Positions 48,630 to 59,734 of a DNA stretch of 64,000 nucleotides are shown here, in pieces. How positions within the stretch are numbered: the stretch's first letter is position 1; every line of letters begins with the position of its first letter. A program made the translations under genes and the position numbers. The stretch spans positions 51,165,554 through 51,229,553 of the forward strand of contig OX485803.1 in NCBI GenBank assembly GCA_950295325.1, given 5' to 3'. The notes under the pieces are model-generated. The model was given only the letters and a program-made list of their open reading frames with translations. It ran no database searches and was not told where the DNA came from. The stretch comes from Polytrichum commune (lineage: Eukaryota; Streptophyta; Polytrichopsida; Polytrichales; Polytrichaceae).

Positions 48630-50197
48630 AACTGTAGCAACCTTTCTGGGGGTAAATTGTGATAGGTGGAGGCCTACTTTGTATATATAGAAGTTGGTGG
48701 AAATGACATTATTAGGCAATTTGGATGAGCCCCGAATGAATCATCATGTCACCACCATGTGAACGACGAATATACCTAGACTGATGCGAGAACTGCCGGA
48801 ATTGCCTTTGTTGACCTGCAACAACTCTAACTTAATAATGCCATGACAAAGCATTCCAATTCCCTTGGAAATCTCGGATTCTTTTCCCCGCAGATTCGTT
48901 TCGCGTCATGGAAATCCGGCCTGCATCTTCTATACAAGACAGCATAAAGCACAAAATATATATGCTCTTTATATATGGCCACGTGACTGACCGCTGTGCT
49001 CACATTACTATTACTCCCATGAGGTACCAAGGTGCTTGGAATCTTACGGTGGTGGGCACTTCCAACTCCACACACAAATTTGGTTGTTGGGCCGTGCAAG
49101 ATCTTTTATGCAAGGAGCCTTGATATGGGTTGTAGCAAGGCGTTCTTGTGTTGCTTGTCGACCTGCATGAGTGACGAGGTAGCTAGGGAGCATGCAAAAC
49201 TTTGCGAGAATTTTGCTACATCTCACAGCATGGCTACACGTGTACAATATCGGGTGTAACATTGACCGTATCACGAGGACAGTGTGCTACTATCTATATT
49301 TATTGTGCTCGTGTCCAATGAGGACGACACACTTCACCATGATTCGAAATGTCCAATGCTACATGTCGGTAATGGTCGCACGCATACATTGAGCAATGGT
49401 TGACATGTGTCATTTCAAGTTTCAAAATTGGAGCTGAGATGCTAAAACTACATGAAGTCAAAGTGAATATTTCCATTTTTGTGTTTAAAGTGATCACATA
49501 GGGCCTTCCGAATGCGCTAGTTTTCATTGAACCTATAATGATCAACGTATGTTGAGCGCATAAATTAATATTATTTGGATACGTGTCTTTTGATGTCCAT
49601 CTTTGCCTTTGCCATATAGGGTAGCACTCAAATGTGGGTGTCCAATTAAGGAGATCAACCCGTAATGCACATACCTTATGTCAAACATGCAAAACATTCA
49701 ACCGATGCCACATTGTAGTGGTGACTTTCCTCTACTTGTCCATTGCTTTCCAATTCAGAGGTGTATTAACAAAGACTTCTCTGACATTAGCCTACAAATC
49801 TTGACAATTCATAATTCATGTACAAGGTTGCCATGTGTTTGGTTAGGCACATGTCAACCTTGTTAAGTTACATGACAAACACATCTCATTTGGCCTCATT
49901 GTTTATTTAGCTAGGATCATCATTATGATATATGGGGGATTGAAGAGGACACTTAAACAATATGGATTATACCTAGATAATGATAAAGTATAATTAAACT
50001 CATGGATACAATTACCTTGGGAATTCACTTCTATTCACATAGATACTTTGAGCTAATAAGGAAGAGATGTTGCCTCCCAACTCCCTCCTCATGTTTGTTG
50101 ACCCAAATTAAGCAAGCTACTAGTATCACCACAAATCCAAGGATACTTCTAGCTATAACATGCTATGGCTTCTACATATTTATAACCATGTATGTAC
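48630..50197. other. No gene seen; repeat fragment near the right end
   Basis: 49,540-49,680 carries an inverted fragment of the 'ATAAGGTATGTGG / GGACACC' repeats. The remaining open frames overlap on both strands and lack features. Confidence 0.45.
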
Positions 50198-51057
50198 CAG
50201 TGTTGAACAGGTATCTGTCCCGCACACGGGTCTGTAAAAGGGTATGTACATTGGTTTGTGATACCAGCTTGAACTACCAAGCAATGCGCAAATACCAGGT
50301 TCATACCCGGGCCCTGGACTCATTGCCAACCCTAAACCTGGTCACTAACCCGTACCTTGCTCAATGATGAGCTTGGAAACCCTTAAACATGCACGTCTTT
50401 GTTCATTATGCCTGCTTCCGGCGATGTACGGGTTTGTTGTGTGCACAGCGTACTACAGGTAGTGGAACTTTGTTGTTGGGGTTAAGCTAGCAACGTTGAT
50501 TAATGTGGGAGAGAGGGTGTTGCACCTTCAAGAAGAGGTAATTCCGTTTTGTCTTTGCTTGAAGCACCAACTTCATATAACAACTAGGGTTTGTGTTTGC
50601 TAAACAAGTTTAGTGATTCTGGGTTAGGATTTAGGAGATTGCTTAGGGTGTTTAGGGGAGTGAGATTTGTCGCCATGGAGTCAATACTTAGTCAAGCATG
50701 ACAATTTGATAAATTCAAATCATGATTCAATTTGATCAGTTTGCTCAAGTTCATGCTTCATCTGTTTTGGATTTTTTATTTTATTTTAAATTAAATTATT
50801 AATTAATTAAATTCTCTCTTAAAAACCTTAAAATGACATACCATACCCTTGCACTGGGCACCCTGGTATATGAAAAAAAATCACACCATAACACGTACCC
50901 TAAAATTCAAGAAATTTTACAAGACCACATACACATACCCTACCTTGAAAATACAAAACCTTTGTAATATCAATACCTCGATGTTCTACATTTCCAAGAA
51001 ATTTTCAAAAACCAGGCCTCCCCTATATGCACTTTACAACATACCCGTTCAACACTG
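50198..51057. mobile_element. hAT-type non-autonomous element, 860 bp
   Basis: The left end CAGTGTTGAACAGGTAT and the right end, read inward, CAGTGTTGAACGGGTAT are inverted repeats with one mismatch. An exact 8-bp target duplication GTATGTAC flanks it (50,190-50,197 and 51,058-51,065). Ends starting CAGTGTTG with an 8-bp duplication are diagnostic of hAT elements. No transposase frame is present. The ends resemble those of the 355-bp element at 54,480, so both may use the same transposase. Confidence 0.92.
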
Positions 51058-52246
51058 GTATGTACTGAAAAAGGAAATGTACATGTCTCACTAGGTCACT
51101 AAGTACTTACAGAATGAAATTTACATGCCCCACCGGTCATTTTTGGATATCCCCCATCTCAAATTGAGATCCAAATGAGGGAATAGTATGGGATTTGAAC
51201 TGCTCTCATCCGTTCCACTCTAATAATATCAACACACTACTTCATCCGAGTTTTTTGAACCTGAACATGCTAGTGCGATGCTTTGTTGTGAGAGTAAATA
51301 GAGTACATTCTAAATAGAATCTCGCTTAGGCTTGGCCCCACCCAACATACATATTCAACTGAATAATGTCATGTAAGTGACCCTATGACATTGACGCCAC
51401 ATTTTAACCCATAAAGCTTTTGACTTCTTGGACTCCAAAAGGACTTCTCATTCATCTAATTAAACTTGTAAATCAAAGTCATACTAAAACTTTGAATAGT
51501 AGAATACTAGACTCATAATCATCAATTGTGTGGCCCAAATTAACTACAAATCCATGAACAATTTTGGGTAGTGGTAATCACCAATTGTCACTCCAATTTG
51601 GAATGCATTGCGCATTGTGGCTCATACTTTTTGTTTAGATGGAAAACTAATGTGAAATGCAAATAGAATTTTACTGATAAAAGTTCTAATCATTGAGTTC
51701 GGAATTTGCGTGGCAAATTTGACATGGTAAGGTAAGTAGGTCTTAGACGAAGATTTTTAGCTCTGTACCCACTTCTCGGAGGATACGAACACACAATTGG
51801 TGTGAGATGAGTAGCCATTTCCATCATATTGCTTAGAGCTTACATGAATGAAGTCTTTTTCATTGTCAAAGTGAAGTGTCTTTTGCATATTAGATGATCA
51901 GATAGGTTTATTTGATTATGTTGTTGAATCTAGAAGAATAAACAACGCAGTCCAATCTTTTTGAAACATACTGTAATACCTTTACCACTTTGGCACAAAT
52001 TTAACATTTTTAGAAAACCAATGTTTTTGGAATTTTTATTTTAAGAATCTCAAAAATTAATATGGGAAAAAAATGATTTTTTCCTTCAAACCCATGATTG
52101 TTGAATATACAATAATTATTCGCCTATAAAAAGTGGAAGTGGTAAAGGTACTATAGTATGTCTTCTTGTTGGCCATTCTTAGATCAACACCTAATCAAAC
52201 ACCACTAAAATACAATCGGCATTTTGAACAATGCCCGCTTGCTATA
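51058..52246. other. No gene seen
   Basis: AT-rich DNA without coding signature or resolved repeat ends. Confidence 0.45.
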
Positions 52247-52381
52247 TAGCCCACCCACACTTATTAGTGCGGGCCACCAGTGAACGGTTCCTACCAGCAC
52301 TAGCTAAACCAACTCTAAAAGTGGCCCCTGTTGATAGAAACCGGTCACTGGTGACCTGCACTAGTAAGTGTGGGTGGGCTA
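52247..52381. mobile_element. Foldback MITE, copy 2
   Basis: TAGCCCACCCACACTTATTA on the left pairs with TAGCCCACCCACACTTACTA read inward from the right. 135 bp, nearly all stem. It corresponds to 15,686-15,843 in inverse orientation. Confidence 0.88.
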
Positions 52382-52521
52382 TTAATTAACGCACACTCTG
52401 GTGGTATTTAGTGTACCTAGTAAAATAAGTTGGTTTGATTTGGCAGTTTCAAATATGAAGGCAGAGAGGTGTGTCCTGTGATGGGACAAATCAAGTCAGT
52501 GTGTGTGTGACACAGCGGCAG

Positions 52522-52645
52522 TGACGTGGTGGAGCAGACTGGTGACGTGGATTTCCCTCAAGCTGTGCTGGCTGGCACATCAGAACTCATCACACAGCCA
52601 GGTCACCATTTACCCAGCAATCATCAGTTCAACCAGGTGACGTGT
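52522..52645 (+). promoter_or_regulatory. Three TGACGTG motifs upstream of the ASC-1/AlkB gene
   Basis: TGACGTGG occurs at 52,522-52,529 and 52,543-52,550, and TGACGTGT at 52,638-52,645. TGACGT(G) is the core bound by plant bZIP factors of the TGA/ABRE-binding type. The cluster lies about 1.1 kb upstream of the start codon. That would put it at a promoter if a 5' UTR intron runs from about 52,827 (AAG|GTATGC) to 53,685 (AACAG). That intron is an inference. Confidence 0.4.
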
Positions 52646-53264
52646 CCACAAAGTGCTGAGTTGGCACGCAATGCAATGCGGGCGTTGTGATGGTTTGCAA
52701 TACAAGAGTTGTCGCAACTTAGCGGCAAGACGAGCGAGCAATGCACTTCCTGGGAGTGGCTGTTATTTCTGTTCTTCATCTTCGGAATCAGGTGCGAGAA
52801 GTTGAATCTCAAATCTTCGCAGCAAGGTATGCAAGATTGCAAGTCGTTCGATTCTCATCGGTGCAAATTGACAAGTGTTTTTCCTTGGGATGCAAATTAG
52901 GTCACCGCAGTGGAGGTGCTTGATTAGGGTTCCGGTTCGGAGATGTTATCGTGTCTCTAATATCTCAACGTGAAGGATGCATTCTACAAGTGATTTGACT
53001 AATTTAAATGTTTAGCAAGCAAATTTACGAAGGTTTTTCCAATTCTCCAGTAGAAAATTAGGTCAGAGAACTTCATTGTGTGACTGACATTGAGGTACAT
53101 TGGTTAGGGTTAGGGTTCAGATTGTCCTCGTGTCGCTAATGAGACTATACCGATCGAACTCAGAATGAAGCTCTTGGAGGCTACTGTGTTTCTGTAGCGA
53201 ATTAGGTCATTGAATAGAAAGAACTCGTCTATAGATTGTGCACATTTGGTTCATATATAGCGTG

Positions 53265-53680
53265 GGAGGGAGATAGCAAAAATCCAATACCAACCTGGAG
53301 GGCGTGGAAATTCGCTATGAATTTGTGAACATGAGATTCTTCTGCCCATAATTAGCTATGTAGCCCATGGAAAATGCTTTCATTGCTTAAAGCACACTCT
53401 CTACCACTTTTATGTTGAGCCACATGTCGTGCATTTTGGGCGCTCATTCACCCCAAGTAGTCCATATGAGAAACTTGTGCAATTGGTGGGTGCATCCACT
53501 TTCAAACTGTGTTACATGCCTTCATGAATTTAGTTGAATGGCTGAGCTAATCTGGTCACGCTCTAGGTTGATTACGGATATTAGAAGTGGAGCAACCACT
53601 TTATGATGTTGATCTCCAATTGACAATCTTGAAGTAGGTGTTCTACTATTGGAGGTGTTGAATTACGACATGTCTACCTG
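53265..53680 (+). repeat. Dispersed repeat R, copy 2, just upstream of a start codon
   Basis: It aligns with 28,105-28,540. It ends 37 bases before the ATG of the ASC-1/AlkB gene, so it must lie in that gene's promoter, 5' UTR or a 5' UTR intron. Confidence 0.65.
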
Positions 53681-53717
53681 AACAGGTAACTGGAAGCTCT
53701 GAGGGTTTTAAGTAGCC

Positions 53718-56700
53718 ATGGCTATGTCAGCGGCGGCACAATGGCTGCAGCAAGCTCTACTAGATCTCTGTTCTGATTCGCATGCCGCCCTCCAGCTTGA
53801 CCCTGAGGTAGTAAGCAGCCTAGTTTCCTATTGCGAAATTGCACCACCGGATGATGCGCAGCAATATCTCTTTGTAAGTCATTTCCCCTTTTATGATGGT
53901 TGTAACTTTTAGAACATTTGTAGTGAGTTTGCATGGCCATCATTTTCATGAGAACCATAGGGTTCCTCACAACATGTATCTAAAAATGATTGTAGGTTTC
54001 TCATATCATTTCTATCTATCTTTAAGATCACAATGATGTGTACAAGTTTGTTCACTTCAGCTCTTTTTGGACATTAGGGTGCGCTTGGCCAGGATTGGTC
54101 AAACTGGCCTTACTTACTGTTGACTTTGGATGTTATTGATTGGCCCCATTTCTAAGATCCTGATGAGATTGTTCTGCACATAGTTGCTCCCTCAACATAG
54201 TGCTTGTCAAGAAGAAATTTTCTCTCGAAGCATGTTCTTGGTTCATAAACTCACGAGTTCCTCATATAAATTCTCAGCTACTGTGTCTAGTCTTCATAGG
54301 TGAAGTGCTTTACCTTGTCGCATTTAACTGTCTATGTCTTTATATTCTGCTGGAAGCTTATTCTCTTGCCCATGATGCTTGAAGGTGTGGCAACTGAAAA
54401 TCTTTGAGACACTCAATTCTGATGAGATCTTCATTGAAATATCTGGAGGAACAAGCAAATGAGAAATGTAGGTAATAACCAATGTTGGACCGGTATATAG
54501 GTGAATGCATGGTATCAATAATCAACGTCAACAATGCTGTCAAAGAACCTACCATGGGTATCAAAATTGTTATACCAATCAAATATTGATATTTGGTGGG
54601 TATGTCAAAGGTGAGAGAATCTTTGTATACCCGAGGTATTATTTGGGTCAATACCATTCTAAACCAAGGGTGTTTTTGCCTAGATATGAAAGTTCTTGCA
54701 TGGTATACAAACCCAAATGATATCAAACCAAAAATACCATCAAATACCCATACCTTACTAGTATCAAAAGTGTGAAACCCTCAGTATAGATACCCAAATG
54801 GTACAAAAAAGAAGACGATACCAGTCCAACACTGGTAATAACCTGTATAGTAGTATCAAGTATGATGGACATGCTGCTTGAAGTAAGGTAGGCATACATG
54901 GGCAGGGTTTAAAAGTGAATATCGACTGTTTGTTGAAGTACCATTTGCCAGTTTTCATTGTATAACACATGCAGAGTGCTATGATCTGCAGAGCATTGTT
55001 GGTGAGGAGCAAAGTAAGCATATTGTAACTGAATACCTTCAAAGAAGAGGTGATGGGTTGCCTAATGACTTGTTTACATTTCAAGACCGTGAAGTGGAGG
55101 CTCAGGGAGAGATGGGCTTGCATGCCTATGTGAAACCAAGAGAGGATGAGATATGGTCAGCTGGGAGAAAAGCCCCTAAACCTGTGAAGCAGAAGACAAG
55201 CAATCAAGATGTTCAGGGAAGCGTGTCTTTGAGCACACAACGTAAGCCTCATTGATACAGCCCTAGTTATTGCAGAACTTCAAGTTCCAACTTGTACGTA
55301 TAGAGGGACTCGAACCCCCACAAACATTATGGTTACCAGAACCTAAACCTGGCATGTCTACCAATTAATAGTGAGAAGTTGCATATGTGATCAAACACAC
55401 AGAAGTGGATGATGGTGCACTAATGTGCTTGAACGGTTTGTAATGTGCAAGAGCTCCTCTAGTTAACTTGAACAAGCATAAGATCAATTTGACAACCCTA
55501 GGTGAAAGTTAGCCATGCTTTTCACAGTTTCACTTTTACATAGCATTTTGGAACTGATAGTTGGGATTTTTAAGACATCCTGGTGGTTCAAGATTTTACA
55601 CCAGGATTCCCTGGTAATTTTACATCCAGGTAGTTAAAATTCCCTGCAAGTGAAAGGGAAGTATTGGAAATTGGTGTCATCTGCAATGAGTTGGCAGCTT
55701 TGAGTACAACAAATTTCCCTTATTCTGAGTTTCAAAGTATGTGTGTGTTCCTTCTACTGGATATAAAATTATCTCAATTTTAATAGGAATGTCCAGGTTC
55801 TGTCATTTTTGGGTGGAGATTCTGTTGTATATGACATCTTTCTACTTCTTGTTACATGTTGTTTGTATTGATCTTTAGTTTGCTGCAATGTTTGTATCTG
55901 GCAGCTACAAAAGCAGGACTGCCAAACTCAAATAGGCCAGGGAAGACGAAGGGGCGGAAAGGTGGCAAAGGGATTTCTCTAGCTGAGGCAGCTGAAGGTC
56001 TGGCGTTATTCCCCCGAGGAGGACCCTGCAACTGCCAAGCTAGCAGGCACAAGCTTGTTAACAACTGCCTTGGGTGTGGAAAAATTGTATGTGAGCAAGA
56101 AGGAGAGGGCCCCTGCAAATTCTGTGGGGCGCTAGTTTTGAAAGAAGGAAGTGATTATGCAGGTCTGGAAGGAATCAGTATTCCTCCTGCAAATGAAGCT
56201 GAGGCAGCTGCTCAGGCTTTTAAGGACCGGTTAGTGGAATTTGATCGGTCAGCTGCACAACGTACTACAGTCATTGATGATCAAAGCGATTATTTTGAAA
56301 TTGATGGAAATGCATGGCTCTCTGACAAGGTGCGGTATCACATTGGTGGGCCTCTCATACCAAGTTCGGAGAATGTCTATCTAGGAATCTTTCTCATTGT
56401 AAAGTTCTGTTGCGCTTTTGTCCAGTATAGCACTTGCATGGTCCTATCATTCACAACCTAATTTTTGAAATGGATTCTCACAGCTTAAGAATTGTTAAAT
56501 TTTCTATTGTGCTATAAGCAAGTAGTAGGCGTGGTCTGGATTATGTGCAGGAAAAGCAATTGCTGCGTAAACGGCAGGAGGAGGAAGAGCGGGCAGAAGA
56601 AGAAAGGAGAAAACGTGTGGTTGTCACCATTGATCTTCTTGGCCGCAAGGTATTGGAAGGTGTCTTTTCCCCTGGTGGTTAGATTTTTGGCCATTTCCAG

Positions 56701-58750
56701 CGAGATTTTTGATGTGAGGTCCTATTTCTTTGTGCTGCATGTACCAAGATTAAATGTCCATAATGTTGAATATGTTTTTCTTTGGTAAAATTGAAGTTCT
56801 TATGCTGTTGTGTACAAGGTTTCAGTACATGCCTTTGTTCTTCTGTTTCTCACTGTTGGAACCTGCTGGAGTGGGTGAAGATATAATTCCTTCAAAATTG
56901 GTGATATATGATCACAATTGCAAGGACAACACATGCCAGCAAACCTTTCTCCCACTAATTCTCTGGTGTGGGTGCTTTGCCAGGTTGTTATGGCTGATAA
57001 AGGGAACGGAAAAGAGAATGTTCCCCATGAGAACCTTATGTTGGCAGGAGATCCTTTGGAAGATTCTGGAGGTTCTGTTTATCGAATTAAGCCTAACCCC
57101 TTTGTCTCAAACACTCCTATCTATGTGGGACCTAAGGGGCCAACGAGCACCAAAAACACTAAGAATATCATTAACCATCTTCAAGGCATGATTCTAGACA
57201 AAACAGGGCGAGTGCAGCATGATGATCCAGTAATTGAAGCTGTGATAGGCCAGCAATTGGGGGACCTTCATGTTGATGGTGATGATAGAGATTTAAAGAC
57301 AGGTTGGCAGGGACCTATGGTCAGGGCGAGGGGACACTCAATGGATGATGAACCAGAGTGTATTTCTGATATGTCTAATTCAAATATCAGTGCATCAAAG
57401 CATCAAAGTCAGAGACAGGGAGCTGGGGTGATGAAATCCTCCAGTAAGTCAGGCTCTAAAGCGGAAGATGCAACTGTAGCAATGGCAAATTTTTTTGACA
57501 TCTGTCCTCCAGGGAATCCTCGTGAAGATGGGAAGAAAGCGATAGTCCTTGCACCCTCTCTTTTGACCCAAAAGCTTGCTGAACGTGCAGAGACATCTGC
57601 TTATGCATCTATATGGAGTGACACTTTATTGATGCCGGGTATGGTATTGCTCAAAGGCTGGCTGTCTATGGATGATCAGGTGCTTGCACTTTTCTCATTT
57701 CAATCTTCTGGTTGAGCTGATACTTTTTGCCTGATAAATGCCTCTTGAACCTCCAGGAGCTTGTTTCATGGATTCTACTTGGCTACCTCAAATTGTAACT
57801 AGGGAAGTCCTCTGATACTTGAGACAATAAACATAACTTCATGCAAATTTAAGAGTACTAGTTTATTCATCTTGGAAAATCATTCTCCAATAAATTTTCT
57901 TGATGCAGGTGGAGATTGTTCGGGAATGTCGATCGCTCGGCACAGGTGTTGGGGGCTTTTATCAACCCACTTTTGGAGATGGCAAGCACCTGCACCTGCA
58001 GATGATGTGTCTTGGAAATAAACACTGGGAACCTACCACTGGTTCTTATATATCTAGCCGATCATATTATGACAATGCCAATCCACCCCCCATACCTTCT
58101 AAGTTTTCAGCTATGGTAAAGGCCTCACTTCAAAAAGCACAGAACCTGGCTCTCAAGGCTGGAGGGTGCAAGCTTGGTCGTACAACTGTGGACGGGGAGC
58201 TGCCAGACTTGGACCCAAATGTCTGTATTGTTAACTTCTATGAGCAAAGCGGATCACTTGGCATGCATCAGGTACTTGCATATCAGACATGACACAATTG
58301 ATTAATTTGTGTACATGAACATAAATGAGGAAAATGGAGCACTTGAATATAGGATCTATTTTGGTTAAGCAAACATACAAGCAGTGAATTTTGTGTCCAA
58401 CAGCCATTTGTGTTAGTCATACCCAATTTTAACCATTTGAACTCATGGGGCTTTTTTGGCATTTGTTTCCTCAGGACAAAGATGAGAGCTCAGATAGCCT
58501 GAAGCGAGGGATCCCTGTAGTGTCATTTTCAATTGGTGATTCTGCAGAGTTTTGCTATGGCAAAGAGAGAGACCTTGAGAAATCTGAGAAGGTGCTGCTT
58601 GAGTCAGGGGATATTCTTGTCTTTGGTGGGCCTGCACGCATGATCTTCCATTCTGTCACATCCATAATTCCAAAGTCTGCCCCAAAGGAGCTCATTGACA
58701 GGACGAATTTGCGGCCAGGCAGGTTGAATCTCACCTTCAGGGCGCTATGA
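53718..58750 (+). CDS. ASC-1/TRIP4 zinc finger fused to AlkB dioxygenase
   Basis: Seven-exon model: 53,718-53,873, 54,992-55,241, 55,905-56,329, 56,551-56,649, 56,984-57,679, 57,909-58,271 and 58,475-58,750. Every junction is GT-AG and the phases fit, giving 754 residues. The start is fixed by an in-frame TAA 9 bases upstream and a CCATGGC context. In order: a TRIP4 N-terminal region with EYLQRRG (66-72); a C2HC5 zinc finger (C177, C179, H184, C190, C193, C198, C206, C209); a charged helix, then VVVTIDLLGRK (300-310); the TRIP4 tail motifs IKPNP and GRVQHD (345-390). A Ser-rich linker leads to a plant-type AlkB domain (about 475-754) with FDIC, GFYQP, iron ligands H662, D664 and H722, and 2-oxoglutarate-binding R746 with R752. 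TRIP4 belongs to the ASCC coactivator/helicase complex; AlkB enzymes oxidatively demethylate nucleic acids. The whole is probably a nuclear repair or RNA/DNA demethylation factor (inferred). No ASCH domain is present. The exon 3 donor (GTGCGG) is the weakest site. Confidence 0.9.
54480..54834. mobile_element. hAT-type MITE in intron 1 of the ASC-1/AlkB gene
   Basis: The left end CAATGTTGGACCGGTAT and the right end, read inward, CAGTGTTGGACTGGTAT form the inverted ends. A perfect 8-bp duplication GTAATAAC occurs at 54,472-54,479 and 54,835-54,842. 355 bp, non-coding. The antisense open frame 54,358-54,726 is an artefact of it. Confidence 0.92.
55298..55376 (-). pseudogene. Organelle-type tRNA-Leu(UAG) relic in intron 2
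   Basis: On the minus strand the sequence holds AATTGGTAGACATGCC (D-arm of bacterial/organelle tRNA-Leu), then an anticodon arm CCAGG-TTTAGGT-TCTGG with anticodon TAG, a long variable region, and a T-arm GGGGGTTCGAGTCCCTC. The GGTAGAC D-loop distinguishes it from nuclear tRNA-Leu. The 5' acceptor side does not pair with the 3' side, so it is decayed. It was probably copied from mitochondrial or chloroplast DNA, and I cannot decide which. It lies between exons 2 and 3 of the ASC-1/AlkB gene, on the opposite strand. Confidence 0.7.
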
Positions 58751-59734
58751 CAAGCAATTCCGGAAGAATCACTGTGGGGGACCTCTTTCTAAATGTGGAA
58801 GGGACAAAATGAGTCCACAAGTTTGTGATATATATGTGATCCAATACTCTGGACTTCTGTTGCAGTTTGTCATTGCTAGGCGTTGAATGGAACATCCTCA
58901 GTGAAAACAATTTTGATATTCATAGGCTGAGCCAGGCCTCTGTACATTATAGGCACATTGTAATCTCTGGACCAGTTGGAAAGTGATATTCATTCATGTT
59001 GATATTTTTCAGCGTTTGGAATTAGAAGTGTCTTGAACATATTTTTGTGATATGGTGCTCTCACCCACCTTGGTGATTGATATATCAATGAATGTGATCA
59101 TGCCATACCATGTACCAGGGAGCAGGGCTATAGGCAATGTCAAACTGCTATAATCAACAAACAACAGCCTGTCTATTGATGTTAATGGTATTTGATGGTC
59201 AAATAGGAATATACTACAATAGTTTGTCATTCCTAATGAGTACCACCTTTCAAGCTACAATGCAGGATTGTGGCATGCCAACTTCACGACATGGAAAGGA
59301 TCGGCATGTTTCTAAGGACTGTTTCTTTTATGCTCACAGAAAAAAACTTGATTTCCAAGTTAATACTTCAATGTGATAGGGTTACACAAAATTGTCTGGG
59401 AGAACCAAACTCTATTACCATGCTCCCTGTCAAGTAGTTGAGCATGTGTATTTGGTAGGCACAGATCTCGGACAGCAACTGATGACTCGCTTCCAAGAAC
59501 TGGCATATGCTGCTGATTCAAGTCGAGCGTTATATACTAGCAGCCACGGTATGTCAATAGACTTTGACCTACCTATGTTTGTATTTCTGTTACTTGTAAC
59601 TACCCCAGAAGTCAGTGTAGAAGTCCTTGATGTGCAGATCGGAATCCTTATACCATTATGCAAGGAGCACCCTGTTGCCCACAACAATACATGATCACAA
59701 TTTTGGAGAGTTTGCAGGATTGAGTGGCAATCTG
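58751..59734. other. Intergenic gap between convergent genes
   Basis: These 984 bases between the two stop codons must hold both 3' UTRs and polyadenylation sites. The plus-strand open frame 59,392-59,694 has no family feature and probably lies in the antisense of the NAC 3' UTR. Confidence 0.6.

Noticed and set aside
50002-50367. 121-codon open frame
   Set aside because: It crosses the left end of the hAT element at 50,198 and has no family feature.
54358-54726. 122-codon antisense open frame
   Set aside because: It is made of the hAT MITE in intron 1 of the fusion gene.
55298-55376. Functional tRNA gene
   Set aside because: The anticodon and T-arms are good, but the acceptor stem does not pair, so it is a relic.
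59392-59694. 100-codon plus-strand open frame between the two genes
   Set aside because: No recognisable domain; it most likely lies in the antisense of the NAC 3' UTR.
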